DNA of 64,000 nucleotides from Anianibacter sp965662745 (lineage in GTDB: Bacteria > Pseudomonadota > Alphaproteobacteria > Rhodobacterales > Rhodobacteraceae): the NCBI GenBank assembly GCA_965662745.1, contig CBFIJK010000001.1, positions 1 through 64,000 of the forward strand. The letters are read 5' to 3'. Shown one piece after another: positions 17,017 through 25,865 of this stretch. Position numbers and translations under genes: made by a program. Numbering within the stretch: the stretch's first letter is position 1; every line of letters begins with the position of its first letter. The notes below the pieces were generated by a model. It was given only the letters and a program-made list of their open reading frames with translations. It did no database searches and was not told the DNA's origin.

Positions 17017-18342
17017 TTAGCCCTTGGAGAAATCCGGGTAAGCTTCCATGCCGAGTTCCGAAACGTCGAGACCGTTGATCTCTGACTCTTCGCTGACACG
17101 GATGCCCATGGCTGCCTTGAGGATGAACCACAGAACCAGCGAGACGACGAAGGTGAAGATGCCGTAAGCCGCGATGCCGATGATCTGGGTCACGATGCTG
17201 GTGTCGCCATTGTAGAAGACAACCGCGATGGTGCCCCAGATACCGGCGAAGAGGTGCACCGGGATGGCGCCGACCACGTCGTCGATCTTCAGCTTGTCGA
17301 GCATCGGAACGGTGAAGACCACGATCACGCCGCCGATGGCACCGATCCAGAGCGCACCGAAGAGCGAAGGTGCAAGCGGTTCGGCTGTGATCGACACGAG
17401 ACCCGCCAGAGCGCCGTTCAGCACCATGGTAAGGTCGACCTTCTTGTACATCACCTGGGTCAGGATCAGCGCTGCGACAGCACCCGCGGAAGCGGCCATG
17501 TTCGTGTTCGCAAAGATCCGGCCAACATCGGTGATGTCGCCAACGGTACCGGCCGCAAGCTGCGAGCCGCCGTTGAAACCGAACCAGCCGAGCCACAGGA
17601 TGAATGTACCGAGCGTCGCGAGGGCGAGGTTCGAGCCAGGCATCGGGTTGACCTTGCCATCCTTGAACTTGCCAAGACGCGGGCCGAGTACGATGGCACC
17701 GGCAAGCGCTGCCCAGCCACCGACCGAGTGCACGATCGTCGAACCGGCGAAGTCAGAGAAGCCCATCTCGGACAACCAGCCGCCGCCCCACTGCCAGGAG
17801 CCGGAGATCGGGTACATGAAGCCCGTCAGAACGACCACGAAGGCAAGGAAGGGCCAAAGCTTGATCCGCTCTGCCAGAGCGCCTGAAACGATCGACGCGG
17901 TGGCCGCGACGAACATCAGCTGGAAGAAGAAGTCGGATGCGACAGAGGCATAGTCAAGCGACGCATCAGCAGCCGCAAGACCGACAGGCTCCAGCGAGGT
18001 GATGTTGAAGAAGCCGCCGACATATCCGTTGAAGTCGCCCGGATACATCAGGTTGAAGCCGACGAGCCAGTACATGATCCCGGCAATCGAGAAGAGCGCG
18101 ATGTTTTTCGTAAGCTGCATTGCCACGTTCTTGGATCGCACGAGGCCTGCTTCGAGCATCGCAAAGCCCGCTGCCATCCAGAACACCAGGAAGCCGCCCA
18201 CAAGGAACAGCAGCGTGGTCATGATATAGGGGCCGATTTCGTCGAATGTCGGCGCGGCCGCCTCGGTGGCCTCTTGCGCGTAGCCGAGTGCGGGCAGAAG
18301 GGCCACGCTCGCCGCAAGGGGAAGAATTCGGGTGAGTTTCAT
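17017..18342 (-). CDS. amtB: ammonium transporter
   Basis: Amt/Rh-family ammonium channel of 441 residues in the inner membrane. It begins with a cleavable-looking signal peptide (MKLTRILPLAASVALLPALGYA) followed by eleven hydrophobic helices. Family motifs include AGFAMLEAGLVRSKNVAMQL, DFAGSTIVHSVGGWAALAG (pore His) and LGWFGFNGGSQLA. ATG 18342 was chosen because the signal peptide begins there. It lies 37 bases downstream of glnK, the classical glnK-amtB operon in which GlnK plugs the channel when nitrogen is sufficient. Confidence 0.95.
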   Translation of the reverse strand: MKLTRILPLAASVALLPALGYAQEATEAAAPTFDEIGPYIMTTLLFLVGGFLVFWMAAGFAMLEAGLVRSKNVAMQLTKNIALFSIAGIMYWLVGFNLMYPGDFNGYVGGFFNITSLEPVGLAAADASLDYASVASDFFFQLMFVAATASIVSGALAERIKLWPFLAFVVVLTGFMYPISGSWQWGGGWLSEMGFSDFAGSTIVHSVGGWAALAGAIVLGPRLGKFKDGKVNPMPGSNLALATLGTFILWLGWFGFNGGSQLAAGTVGDITDVGRIFANTNMAASAGAVAALILTQVMYKKVDLTMVLNGALAGLVSITAEPLAPSLFGALWIGAIGGVIVVFTVPMLDKLKIDDVVGAIPVHLFAGIWGTIAVVFYNGDTSIVTQIIGIAAYGIFTFVVSLVLWFILKAAMGIRVSEESEINGLDVSELGMEAYPDFSKG

Positions 18343-18379
18343 CTCAATCAGTCCTTTTCGTCTGATGCGGTCGCGCGGC

Positions 18380-18718
18380 TTAAAGCGCGTCTTCGTTGGT
18401 TTCGCCGGTGCGGACGCGCACGGTGCTTTGAAGATCGAGAACAAAGATTTTGCCGTCGCCGATCTTGTCGGTCTTGGCCGTCTTCTGAATGGTCTCGACC
18501 ACCTGGTCTGCCATCGACGCCGCAACGGCGATCTCAAGCTTGACCTTCGGCACGAAGTTCACGGCGTATTCTGCGCCGCGATAGATTTCCGTGTGCCCGG
18601 ACTGCGATCCGAAGCCCTTGATTTCGGTCACCATCATGCCGCGCACGCCGATGGATGTGAGCGCTTCGCGCACCTCCTCGAGCTTGAACGGCTTGATTGC
18701 TGCAATGATCAGTTTCAC
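18380..18718 (-). CDS. glnK: PII nitrogen regulatory protein GlnK
   Basis: Trimeric PII signal protein of 112 residues sensing 2-oxoglutarate, ATP and ADP. The T-loop is intact and Tyr51 (RGAEYAVNFVPK), the uridylylation site of GlnD, is present; the C-terminal VRTGETNEDAL is typical. The reading frame starts at GTG 18718, since an ATG two bases upstream is out of frame. Linkage to amtB marks it as the GlnK type rather than GlnB. Confidence 0.94.
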   Translation of the reverse strand: MKLIIAAIKPFKLEEVREALTSIGVRGMMVTEIKGFGSQSGHTEIYRGAEYAVNFVPKVKLEIAVAASMADQVVETIQKTAKTDKIGDGKIFVLDLQSTVRVRTGETNEDAL

Positions 18719-18833
18719 ATCGTTCCCCTTCGGTAGTCAGGCGGCCCTAAAAGACCTATGGCGCACAGAAGGACGATGGTGGGCCGAAGCCTCAAGGTTG
18801 GGCGGGGTGTTTGCAGGTGCAGAATCCAAGCAA

Positions 18834-18851
18834 TTGCACATTTTTTGCACA
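18834..18851. promoter_or_regulatory. direct repeat TTGCACA-N4-TTGCACA upstream of glnK
   Basis: Two identical heptamers TTGCACA (18834-18840 and 18845-18851) are spaced 11 bases apart, one helical turn, in an AT-rich stretch ~120 bases upstream of glnK. TGCAC resembles half-sites of nitrogen regulator NtrC. No clear -24/-12 sigma-54 element could be placed downstream, so the identity of the activator is uncertain. The rest of the 255-base gap between glnK and the divergent PBP gene shows no other feature. Confidence 0.4.
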
Positions 18852-18973
18852 AATTAATATCATTGCTTACAAATTGAGCATTTCAAATATTCGAAACAGG
18901 CGGCATCCTGCCTCCCTTTCGCGGCAATCGGGCGTTATGGTGCCGGAAAAAGAGCAGAGCAGACCCGGATTCG

Positions 18974-21130
18974 ATGTCGTCAGGTAAAAAGAGAAAAACG
19001 CTCGTCGCGGACAAGCGTGTGGCGCCAAAACGCCCCGCCGCGAAACCGCCTGCGCGCAAGAGGCGCAGGGCCGCCGCCAAGCCGAAATCCCGCGGCTTTC
19101 TCGGTTGGCTCTTCTCTCCGGTGCGCTGGCTGTTCCGGCTGATCTTCGCGGTGGCATGGCGCGGCGCCGCGGTTCTGGCGCTGATCCTCGGGCTGACGGT
19201 GTTTTACTACAGCTCGACCCTGCCGCCGGTGACAGAGCTACTCGATGCCCGCACGCGCGGTTCAGTGACGCTGCTGGACCGGAACGGCGACGTGTTCGCC
19301 TGGCGCGGCGATCAGTTCGGCGGCCAGATCACCGCCGATACCGTGGCGCCCAACCTTCGCGATGCGATCGTCGCAACCGAGGATAGACGCTTTTACCGCC
19401 ATTTCGGGATCAGCCCGCGCGGGATCGCTGGCGCGATCCGCATCAACCTGCGCGAAGGGCGCGGGCCGCTTCAGGGGCACGGCGGTTCGACCATCACCCA
19501 GCAGGTCGCCAAGCTGCTCTGCCTTGGCGTTCCCTACGACAAATCCAGCGGCCAGACCGAGGCGGAGTACGAACAGGACTGCCGCCGCACCACGCTTTGG
19601 CGCAAGCTCAAGGAAATGCCTTACGCGCTGGCGATGGAGGTCAAGTATTCCAAGGACGAGATCCTGACGATCTACCTCAACCGCGCCTATCTCGGCGCGG
19701 GAGCGCGCGGGTTCGAAGCGGCCAGCCAGCGATATTTCGGAAAATCCGCTGCCGAAGTGGATGCCGCCGAGGCCGCAATGCTGGCCGGACTTCTGACCGC
19801 GCCCAGCCGTCTTGCCCCCACCGCCAACCTCGAACGCGCGCAGGACCGCGCCAATACCGTGATCGGTCTGATGGAAGAGCAGGGTTACCTGACTGCCACT
19901 GCGGCTGACCGCGCCCGCGCCAACCCTGCAGAGCTTTCGGCCGCCGCCGAGGCGCGCGCAGGCGGGTACTTTGCCGATTGGGTGATGGATTCGGGACCGT
20001 CTTTCCTGACCCGCGACACGACTGAGGACGTGGTGATCCGCACCACCTTCGACCAACGTATCCAGACCACCGCCGAGGAGGCGCTGCAGACGATCTTCGA
20101 CACGAAGGTCCGTGAGGGATCGAAAGCGCAGGCGGCGATCGTGGTGATGTCCGCCGATGGCGCGGTCCGCGCAATGGTCGGCGGGCGCCGTTTCAAGGGC
20201 GTCGCAGGCCAGTTCAACCGCGCGATCCAAGCAAAGCGGCAGACCGGCTCGGCCTTCAAGCCTTTCGTCTACGCCACTGCGCTTGATCTCGGCTACGGCA
20301 TGAATGACCGAGTGGTGGACGAGCCGATCACGATCAACATCCCCGGTTCCGGCCCTTGGTCGCCCAAGAACTATGACAACAGCTTTCGAGGAACGGTCAC
20401 ACTGACCGAGGCGCTGACCCATTCGCTGAACATTCCCGCCGTGAAAGTGTCCGAGCTTGTGGGCCGCGACAAGGTGCGCTGGGTGGCCGAACAGTTTGGC
20501 ATCGACAGCGATCTTGCCGCCGGACCCGCCCTGGCCCTCGGCGCATCGGAATCGACGCTGATCGAGATGACGGGCGCCTATGCGGGCATCCTGAACGGCG
20601 GATCGTCCGTGGCGCCCTATGGCCTGACCGAGTTGCGCCTGATCGGCGACAGCACGCCCCTGATGAGCCAGGAAGGCGGTATGGGCGAGCGTGTGATCAC
20701 CCAGAACGCCGCGCGCCAGCTTGTCTATATGATGAGCCGTGTCGTCGAAGAGGGCACAGGCCAGCGCGCCAGGCTTCAGGGCCGCCCCGCTGCTGGCAAG
20801 ACCGGCACCACGCAGGCCGCGCGCGATGCGTGGTTCCTGGGTTTCACCGCCGACTACGTCGCGGGCGTCTGGATGGGCTATGACGACAACACGCCGCTGT
20901 CGGGGGTCACCGGCGGCGGGCTACCTGCCGAGATTTGGCAGGAAACCATGATGCGCGTCCATCAGGGCCTGCCCGTGCGCGATCTGCCCATGGCAGCCCC
21001 GGCCGCGCAGACGGCAGGCACGCCTGCCCCGGCGCCCGCGCCCCAGGTGCGTCAGTCCCAGCCGGAAAACGCCATTGACCGCGTGGTGCGCGATGCGCTG
21101 AATTCGATTTTCGGGGTGCCGAACAGGTAA
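18974..21130 (+). CDS. PBP1A-family bifunctional penicillin-binding protein
   Basis: Peptidoglycan glycosyltransferase/transpeptidase of 718 residues. A very basic cytoplasmic tail (residues 1-45) precedes one membrane anchor. The glycosyltransferase domain has the catalytic ATEDRRFYRHFGI and GGSTITQQVAK motifs. The transpeptidase domain has QTGSAFKPF (SxxK), SLNIPAVK (SxN) and AGKTGTTQ (KTG). An insert bounded by Cys183 and Cys203 lies in the glycosyltransferase domain just after QQVAK. The protein ends in an Ala/Pro-rich tail. It stands alone, divergent from glnK. Confidence 0.92.
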   Translation: MSSGKKRKTLVADKRVAPKRPAAKPPARKRRRAAAKPKSRGFLGWLFSPVRWLFRLIFAVAWRGAAVLALILGLTVFYYSSTLPPVTELLDARTRGSVTLLDRNGDVFAWRGDQFGGQITADTVAPNLRDAIVATEDRRFYRHFGISPRGIAGAIRINLREGRGPLQGHGGSTITQQVAKLLCLGVPYDKSSGQTEAEYEQDCRRTTLWRKLKEMPYALAMEVKYSKDEILTIYLNRAYLGAGARGFEAASQRYFGKSAAEVDAAEAAMLAGLLTAPSRLAPTANLERAQDRANTVIGLMEEQGYLTATAADRARANPAELSAAAEARAGGYFADWVMDSGPSFLTRDTTEDVVIRTTFDQRIQTTAEEALQTIFDTKVREGSKAQAAIVVMSADGAVRAMVGGRRFKGVAGQFNRAIQAKRQTGSAFKPFVYATALDLGYGMNDRVVDEPITINIPGSGPWSPKNYDNSFRGTVTLTEALTHSLNIPAVKVSELVGRDKVRWVAEQFGIDSDLAAGPALALGASESTLIEMTGAYAGILNGGSSVAPYGLTELRLIGDSTPLMSQEGGMGERVITQNAARQLVYMMSRVVEEGTGQRARLQGRPAAGKTGTTQAARDAWFLGFTADYVAGVWMGYDDNTPLSGVTGGGLPAEIWQETMMRVHQGLPVRDLPMAAPAAQTAGTPAPAPAPQVRQSQPENAIDRVVRDALNSIFGVPNR

Positions 21131-21133
21131 GCG

Positions 21134-21520
21134 CTAGTCGCTGGCGGTCTCGGCGCAGTGGCGGCGGAACGCGGCCTTCAGAAGGGACAGTTCCTCGCGC
21201 ATCAGGTCGATCTCGGCGCGCAGATCCTCGTCAAGCGCGTCACCGGCAATGAACGGGATCGCGGCAAGCGTCTCGCCGGTGCTTTCCTCTGATACGAGGA
21301 TCGTGCGCACACCGTCGGTCAGAACGCTGGCCGGGATGCCGATCGTCATGAACCAACGCCCGGGCGTTTCGGGATCGGCGGTCAGTGTAATGTCCTCGAT
21401 CGGTTCATCCAGATGCCGCACGGCCAAACGCGGCGCCTCGGCAACGCCCGGATCGGCATCAAGCACCCCTTCCCAGCGTCCGCCGACAAGGCGTGTCTTG
21501 GTCAGTTTGGTCTCGGTCAT
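21134..21520 (-). CDS. hypothetical protein
   Basis: Soluble 128-residue protein of unknown function. It starts MTETKLTKTRLVGGRWEG (ATG 21520; upstream in-frame sequence is out of character), has a beta-strand-like middle (EDITLTADPETPGRWFM, GVRTILVSEESTGE) and a C-terminal acidic/helical segment (DEDLRAEIDLMREELSLLKAAF) that could form a short coiled coil. It lies 17 bases downstream of the next upstream minus-strand gene and probably shares its transcript. Confidence 0.65.
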   Translation of the reverse strand: MTETKLTKTRLVGGRWEGVLDADPGVAEAPRLAVRHLDEPIEDITLTADPETPGRWFMTIGIPASVLTDGVRTILVSEESTGETLAAIPFIAGDALDEDLRAEIDLMREELSLLKAAFRRHCAETASD

Positions 21521-21537
21521 CCCACGGCTCCTGGCGC

Positions 21538-22311
21538 CTAAAGCTCTGCGCGCGGGCGGCGCGTGATCGCGATGTCCCGCAGCGTGATCTGGTTCATTTC
21601 CGCGCCTTCGAAAATGAGGTCGAGCCACATCTTCTCAGCGCGTTTTTCGTTCAGCTTCGTGTAGGCGAGATCAAATTCGACGATCACCTCGCCCTCGCCG
21701 AATTCCAATTCACGCACGACCTGTTCGGTGTTCGGTCCGTGCTTGATATTGAGCCGTGCGAAAATCTCGACCGGGCGTTCTGCCTCGGCAACGGCGGCAA
21801 TGCGGACAAGATGACGGCGCGACAGGCCAGCGACCGCTTCGGGCGGCATTTCCACGACCAGCGACAGGAAGCTGCCGTCAAAGCGATAGACCTCAAGCTC
21901 CAGCCCGAAAGGGGCCAGATCGGATTCACGCAGGTTGCGCACCTGGCGCATCGTCAGTTCCGACCGGGTGCAATCGTGGAACAGCTTCAGCTCATCGCCA
22001 TAGGCCGTGCCGGACGCGACCTGCGTCAGGCCCTTGATGCCCATCGGCCCGCGCCAGAATGTCGGACGATAGGCCCAGTCGGTGTGCAGGGGTTTCTGGA
22101 TCGGGTTCGGCCCGATCAGCGGCAGCGCAAGTCGTCCTTCCGCCTCGAACAGAAGCGCATCGATCTGGCTGCGCAGGTCGCGGGCCATGACACGCAGGCC
22201 GCGCATCGTGGCCAGATCGAGGTTGTGGGCATTGCGCGCAACCGCCCGCCAACGCCGCAACATGCGACGGTGCATCAGCCGATCAACGGCACTGCGCATC
22301 GGTTTCGCCAT
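21538..22311 (-). CDS. uncharacterised protein, Rhodobacterales-type
   Basis: 257-residue protein without signal peptide or recognisable catalytic motif. The N-terminus is basic and helical (MRSAVDRLMHRRMLRRWRAV, RGLRVMARDLRSQ), the middle includes DWAYRPTFWRGPM and ELKLFHDCTRSELTMRQVRN, and the C-terminus is strand-rich with KMWLDLIFEGAEMNQITLRD. It may belong to an uncharacterised family restricted to this order (possibly DUF6478, recalled and not verified). It sits in a minus-strand run downstream of ilvD and the lipoprotein gene. Confidence 0.66.
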   Translation of the reverse strand: MAKPMRSAVDRLMHRRMLRRWRAVARNAHNLDLATMRGLRVMARDLRSQIDALLFEAEGRLALPLIGPNPIQKPLHTDWAYRPTFWRGPMGIKGLTQVASGTAYGDELKLFHDCTRSELTMRQVRNLRESDLAPFGLELEVYRFDGSFLSLVVEMPPEAVAGLSRRHLVRIAAVAEAERPVEIFARLNIKHGPNTEQVVRELEFGEGEVIVEFDLAYTKLNEKRAEKMWLDLIFEGAEMNQITLRDIAITRRPRAEL

Positions 22312-22367
22312 TTACTGCCCTCGAGTCTCGGACGGACCTCTTGGTTCTGTATGAACCACAGAACCTT

Positions 22368-23087
22368 TCAACGACGCAAACCCGTCAAAGAAAGAAGCTG
22401 CGAAAGCGGGTTTTTTTCTTCGCTCACCGTGGCCTCGCTGCCCGGTTCTGCAGCGGCTTGTACGGTCGCGCCCTGGCTTGCGGCGCGCGTGGCGGTGACA
22501 AAGCGCGCCAGAAGCGCCTGCGCATCGTCGCGCCCAAGGGGCTGCGCCGCATATCCCATGGCGGCCGCTGTCAGAAGGCGGCCGTTCACCGCATAGACGC
22601 CGCGCCAGTAATAGGTCTGGATATTGGGCGGATTGGGACTTTCGTCGCGCACGAACATCGACAGCCCACCGTCCTCGATCTGAACGTCGAGGATCGTGAC
22701 GTGTTCGGCCTTTGCGCTGCGGGCGACGGATGCCCGCCCCGCTTCGGTCGAGAAATACTGCGCGAGCGTTTCCGAAAGCTCTGCCCCCGTCGGCGCGCTT
22801 GGGGCGTCGGCGACGGACGCGGTCAGCAGAGCGTTGCGGCGCGGGCGGCTGGCATTGATATCGCGCAGGACCGTCGCGCAGCTTGCCATCAGGACAAAGG
22901 CGGGCCGCGCCATGGGCTCGGATGCCTCACGGTCGATGCAAAAGCCGGGCGGTCCGGCAACGGTCACGCCGCCGCCGGACACCCTGGTCTGTGTGACCTC
23001 TGCCGCGCTGCCAAAGCCGCCCGAGCACCCGGTAAGGGTGCCCAGCGCAAGGGCAACGGCAGCGGCGTTACAGGTCCATATACTCAT
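22368..23087 (-). CDS. putative lipoprotein of unknown function
   Basis: 239 residues with a lipobox LTGC at residues 18-21, indicating a lipid-anchored envelope protein. A conserved-looking globular part includes GPPGFCIDREASEP, FVLMASCATVLRD and NIQTYYWRGVYAVNGRLLTAA, with three further cysteines; the last ~40 residues are low-complexity. Its ATG overlaps the end of ilvD by 20 bases in another frame, so it is probably translated from the ilvD message. No functional link to branched-chain synthesis is evident. Confidence 0.68.
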   Translation of the reverse strand: MSIWTCNAAAVALALGTLTGCSGGFGSAAEVTQTRVSGGGVTVAGPPGFCIDREASEPMARPAFVLMASCATVLRDINASRPRRNALLTASVADAPSAPTGAELSETLAQYFSTEAGRASVARSAKAEHVTILDVQIEDGGLSMFVRDESPNPPNIQTYYWRGVYAVNGRLLTAAAMGYAAQPLGRDDAQALLARFVTATRAASQGATVQAAAEPGSEATVSEEKNPLSQLLSLTGLRR

Positions 23088-24801
23088 GCCGCTCGGCCTT
23101 GCCGCCCGGATGAGTCACGGCGCCCTTGTAGGTCTCGCCGACCTGCTGGGCGAACTTCCACAAGGCGCCCGAAGCATAGATCGTCTCGCGCGGGCCAGCC
23201 CAGTTTTCCTTGCGCTTGGCCAGATCGTCCTCGGACAGGTTGACGCTGATCTCGCCGTTCACGGCGTCGATCGTGATGATGTCACCATTTTCGAGCATCG
23301 CGATGGGGCCGCCGTGGGCCGCTTCGGGACCGACATGGCCGACGCAGAAGCCACGCGTCGCGCCAGAGAAACGGCCATCCGTGATCAGCGCGACCTTCTT
23401 GCCCATGCCTTGACCGGACAGGGCCGCCGTGGTCGCCAGCATCTCGCGCATGCCCGGACCGCCAGAGGGGCCTTCGTTGCGGATCACCAGAACCTCGCCT
23501 TCTTCATACTCGCGCGCCTTGACGGCGGCGAAGGCGTCCTCCTCGCATTCGAACACGCGCGCCGGGCCGGAAAAGACCTGCTCTTCAGCAGACATTCCCG
23601 CGACCTTCACAATCGCACCCTGCGGGGCAAGGTTGCCCTTAAGGCCAACGACGCCGCCCGTCTTGGTGATCGGCTTGTCGACGGGGTAGATGACCTTGCC
23701 GTCCGCCTCGCGCTCGATCAGGTCGATCTCTTCTCCGATAGTCTTTCCGGTGACGGTCATGCACTCTTCGTGGATCAGACCGGCGCGGCGCAGTTCCTTC
23801 ATGACAACCGGCACGCCGCCGACCTCATAAAGATCTTTCGCCACGTATTGGCCGCCGGGCTTGAGATCGACGAAATAGGGCGTGTCCTTGAAGATCTCGC
23901 ACACGTCATCAAGGAAGAATTCCAGACCCGCCTCATGGGCGATGGCGGGAAGGTGCAGACCGGCATTGGTGGACCCGCCGGTGCAGGCGACAACCCGCGC
24001 GGCATTTTCCAACGACTTCAGCGTGACGATGTCGCGGGCGCGGATGTTCTTCTCGATCAGGTTCATCACCGCCTCGCCCGAAGCCGTCGAGTACTGGTCA
24101 CGGCTTTCATAGGGCGCGGGCGCGCCGGCAGAGTTAGGCAGCGCAAGACCGATCGCTTCGGACACGCAGGCCATGGTGTTCGCGGTGAACTGGCCGCCAC
24201 AAGCACCCGCCGACGGACAAGCGACCTTTTCCAAAGCGCGCAGCTCTTCATCCGAATTCTGGCCAGCCTGGTGACGGCCGACCGCCTCGAACACGTCCTG
24301 AACAGTCACGTCACGGCCCTGGAAGCGGCCCGGCATGATCGAACCGCCGTAGATGAAGACCGACGGCGTGTTGAGACGCACCATCGCCATCATCATTCCC
24401 GGCAGGGACTTGTCGCAGCCCGCGAGCCCGACAATTGCGTCATAGCAATGCCCGCGCATGGTCAGTTCGACCGTGTCTGCAATCGCCTCGCGGCTGGCGA
24501 GCGAGGATCGCATGCCCTCATGGCCCATCGCGATGCCGTCGGTGACGGTGATCGTCGTGAACTCCCGCGGGGTGCCGCCAGCGGCCTTGACGCCCAGCTT
24601 CACCGCCTGCGCCTGACGGTTCAGCGAGATGTTGCACGGCGCCGCCTCGTTCCAGCAGGTCGCAACGCCGACGAAGGGCTGCGCGATCTCGTCCTCGGTC
24701 AGGCCCATGGCATAGTAATAGGACCGGTGCGGCGCGCGCGCGGGCCCTTCGGTAACGTGCCTGCTGGGCAGTTTCGATTTGTCGAACGGACGCTTGAGCA
24801 T
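23068..24801 (-). CDS. ilvD: dihydroxy-acid dehydratase
   Basis: Fe-S dehydratase making 2-keto acids in valine, isoleucine and pantothenate synthesis. It has 577 residues. Cluster and active-site motifs seen are the N-terminal ATCWNEAAPCN, VGLAGCDKSLPGMMMA and CPSAGACGGQFTANTM, then GGSTNAGLHLPAIA and GRFSGATRGFCVGHV. ATG 24801 is preceded by GGGAGAGG; codons upstream do not match the family. It is the first gene of a minus-strand run including the lipoprotein gene. Confidence 0.96.
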   Translation of the reverse strand: MLKRPFDKSKLPSRHVTEGPARAPHRSYYYAMGLTEDEIAQPFVGVATCWNEAAPCNISLNRQAQAVKLGVKAAGGTPREFTTITVTDGIAMGHEGMRSSLASREAIADTVELTMRGHCYDAIVGLAGCDKSLPGMMMAMVRLNTPSVFIYGGSIMPGRFQGRDVTVQDVFEAVGRHQAGQNSDEELRALEKVACPSAGACGGQFTANTMACVSEAIGLALPNSAGAPAPYESRDQYSTASGEAVMNLIEKNIRARDIVTLKSLENAARVVACTGGSTNAGLHLPAIAHEAGLEFFLDDVCEIFKDTPYFVDLKPGGQYVAKDLYEVGGVPVVMKELRRAGLIHEECMTVTGKTIGEEIDLIEREADGKVIYPVDKPITKTGGVVGLKGNLAPQGAIVKVAGMSAEEQVFSGPARVFECEEDAFAAVKAREYEEGEVLVIRNEGPSGGPGMREMLATTAALSGQGMGKKVALITDGRFSGATRGFCVGHVGPEAAHGGPIAMLENGDIITIDAVNGEISVNLSEDDLAKRKENWAGPRETIYASGALWKFAQQVGETYKGAVTHPGGKAERHEYMDL

Positions 24802-24922
24802 GATGCCTCTCCCCTTGCTTGCCAACGGAAATAGAAGAGCGAGGAAACACGCACAAGCCTGATTGCCCGGGGGCGGCAGTCGCGATAGGCTTTCGAAAAC
24901 AAAAACCAAAGGCTGCCCGAGC

Positions 24923-25807
24923 ATGAACCGCCCTGCCTTCGAGGCGTTTATCGCCCCGGCCCGCGCCTATCCGCAGCTGTGGCGACTGTTTCTTGGCCTG
25001 ATCCTGGCCATCGCCGTTTATCTGAGTTTCGTCGCCGTTCTGTTCATCGCGCTTTATTTCGGGCTGGGCGAGGCGAACACGTCGTACTGGGTGGACCGCA
25101 TATCCTCTGCCGGATCGCCCACTGCGACGCTTCTTCTGCTGACCACCTTCCTTGGCATGGGCCTTGGTCCCACAGTCGCGGCCCGAGCGCTGCACAAACG
25201 CGGTATCGGATCGCTGTTCGGCGATGGCAGCCGTCTATGGCGCGATTTCGCGATCTCGGCTGCCGTTATTTTCGGCCTGTCGGCCATCTCGATCTTCATC
25301 TGGCTGCAATCGAACACGCCAGAACCGAACCTGAACCTGACACTCTGGCTGCGTTTTCTACCCCTCGCGATCCTCGGGATCCTCGTTCAGACGGGCGCCG
25401 AAGAGCTTTTGTTTCGCGGCTATCTGCAACAACAACTCGGCGCGCGATTCGCCACGCCGCTGGTCTGGTTGGTTATCCCTTCCATCGCCTTCGGCCTCGT
25501 TCATCTCGATCCCGCCGGGGCTGGTGAAAACGCCTGGATCGTTGTGGCGGCCGCCGCCGTCTTTGGCCTGATCGCCGCCGATCTGACCGCTGTCACCGGC
25601 AGTCTTGGCGCGGCCTGGGGCTTTCACTTTGCCAACAACACCGTCGCGATCCTGTTTCTCGCCACCAAGGGCGCGATCCCGGGTCTTGCGCTCTACACAA
25701 CGCCCTATGCCATCGACAACGCAGCCGTGATCCGCACCCTCGTCATCGGAGACCTTGTCCTTCTCGGTTTGGCCTGGCTGATCCTGCGCCGCATTCTGCG
25801 CCGTTGA
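24923..25807 (+). CDS. CPBP-family intramembrane metalloprotease
   Basis: Membrane protein of 294 residues with about eight hydrophobic segments. The CPBP (CAAX protease and bacteriocin-processing) motifs are present: EELLFRGYL with the two catalytic glutamates near residue 175, FGLVHLD with the metal-ligand His, and GFHFANN with the third motif His/Asn. Substrates of bacterial members are mostly unknown. ATG 24923 begins a plausible cytoplasmic N-terminus. It is divergent from ilvD and upstream of accD. Confidence 0.85.
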   Translation: MNRPAFEAFIAPARAYPQLWRLFLGLILAIAVYLSFVAVLFIALYFGLGEANTSYWVDRISSAGSPTATLLLLTTFLGMGLGPTVAARALHKRGIGSLFGDGSRLWRDFAISAAVIFGLSAISIFIWLQSNTPEPNLNLTLWLRFLPLAILGILVQTGAEELLFRGYLQQQLGARFATPLVWLVIPSIAFGLVHLDPAGAGENAWIVVAAAAVFGLIAADLTAVTGSLGAAWGFHFANNTVAILFLATKGAIPGLALYTTPYAIDNAAVIRTLVIGDLVLLGLAWLILRRILRR

Positions 25808-25865
25808 TTGCAATCCGGCGCGCGCCGACTTATCTCGGCCTCACGCCAAAAGGGTTGGGACCGCC

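Noticed and set aside
22696..24834. Plus-strand open frame of about 710 codons antisense to ilvD
   Set aside because: Shadow of ilvD with no family motif; the ilvD cluster and active-site motifs are intact.
24799..24923. Possible attenuator or riboswitch upstream of ilvD
   Set aside because: No leader peptide rich in branched-chain codons and no terminator/antiterminator pair could be found in the 120-base gap.
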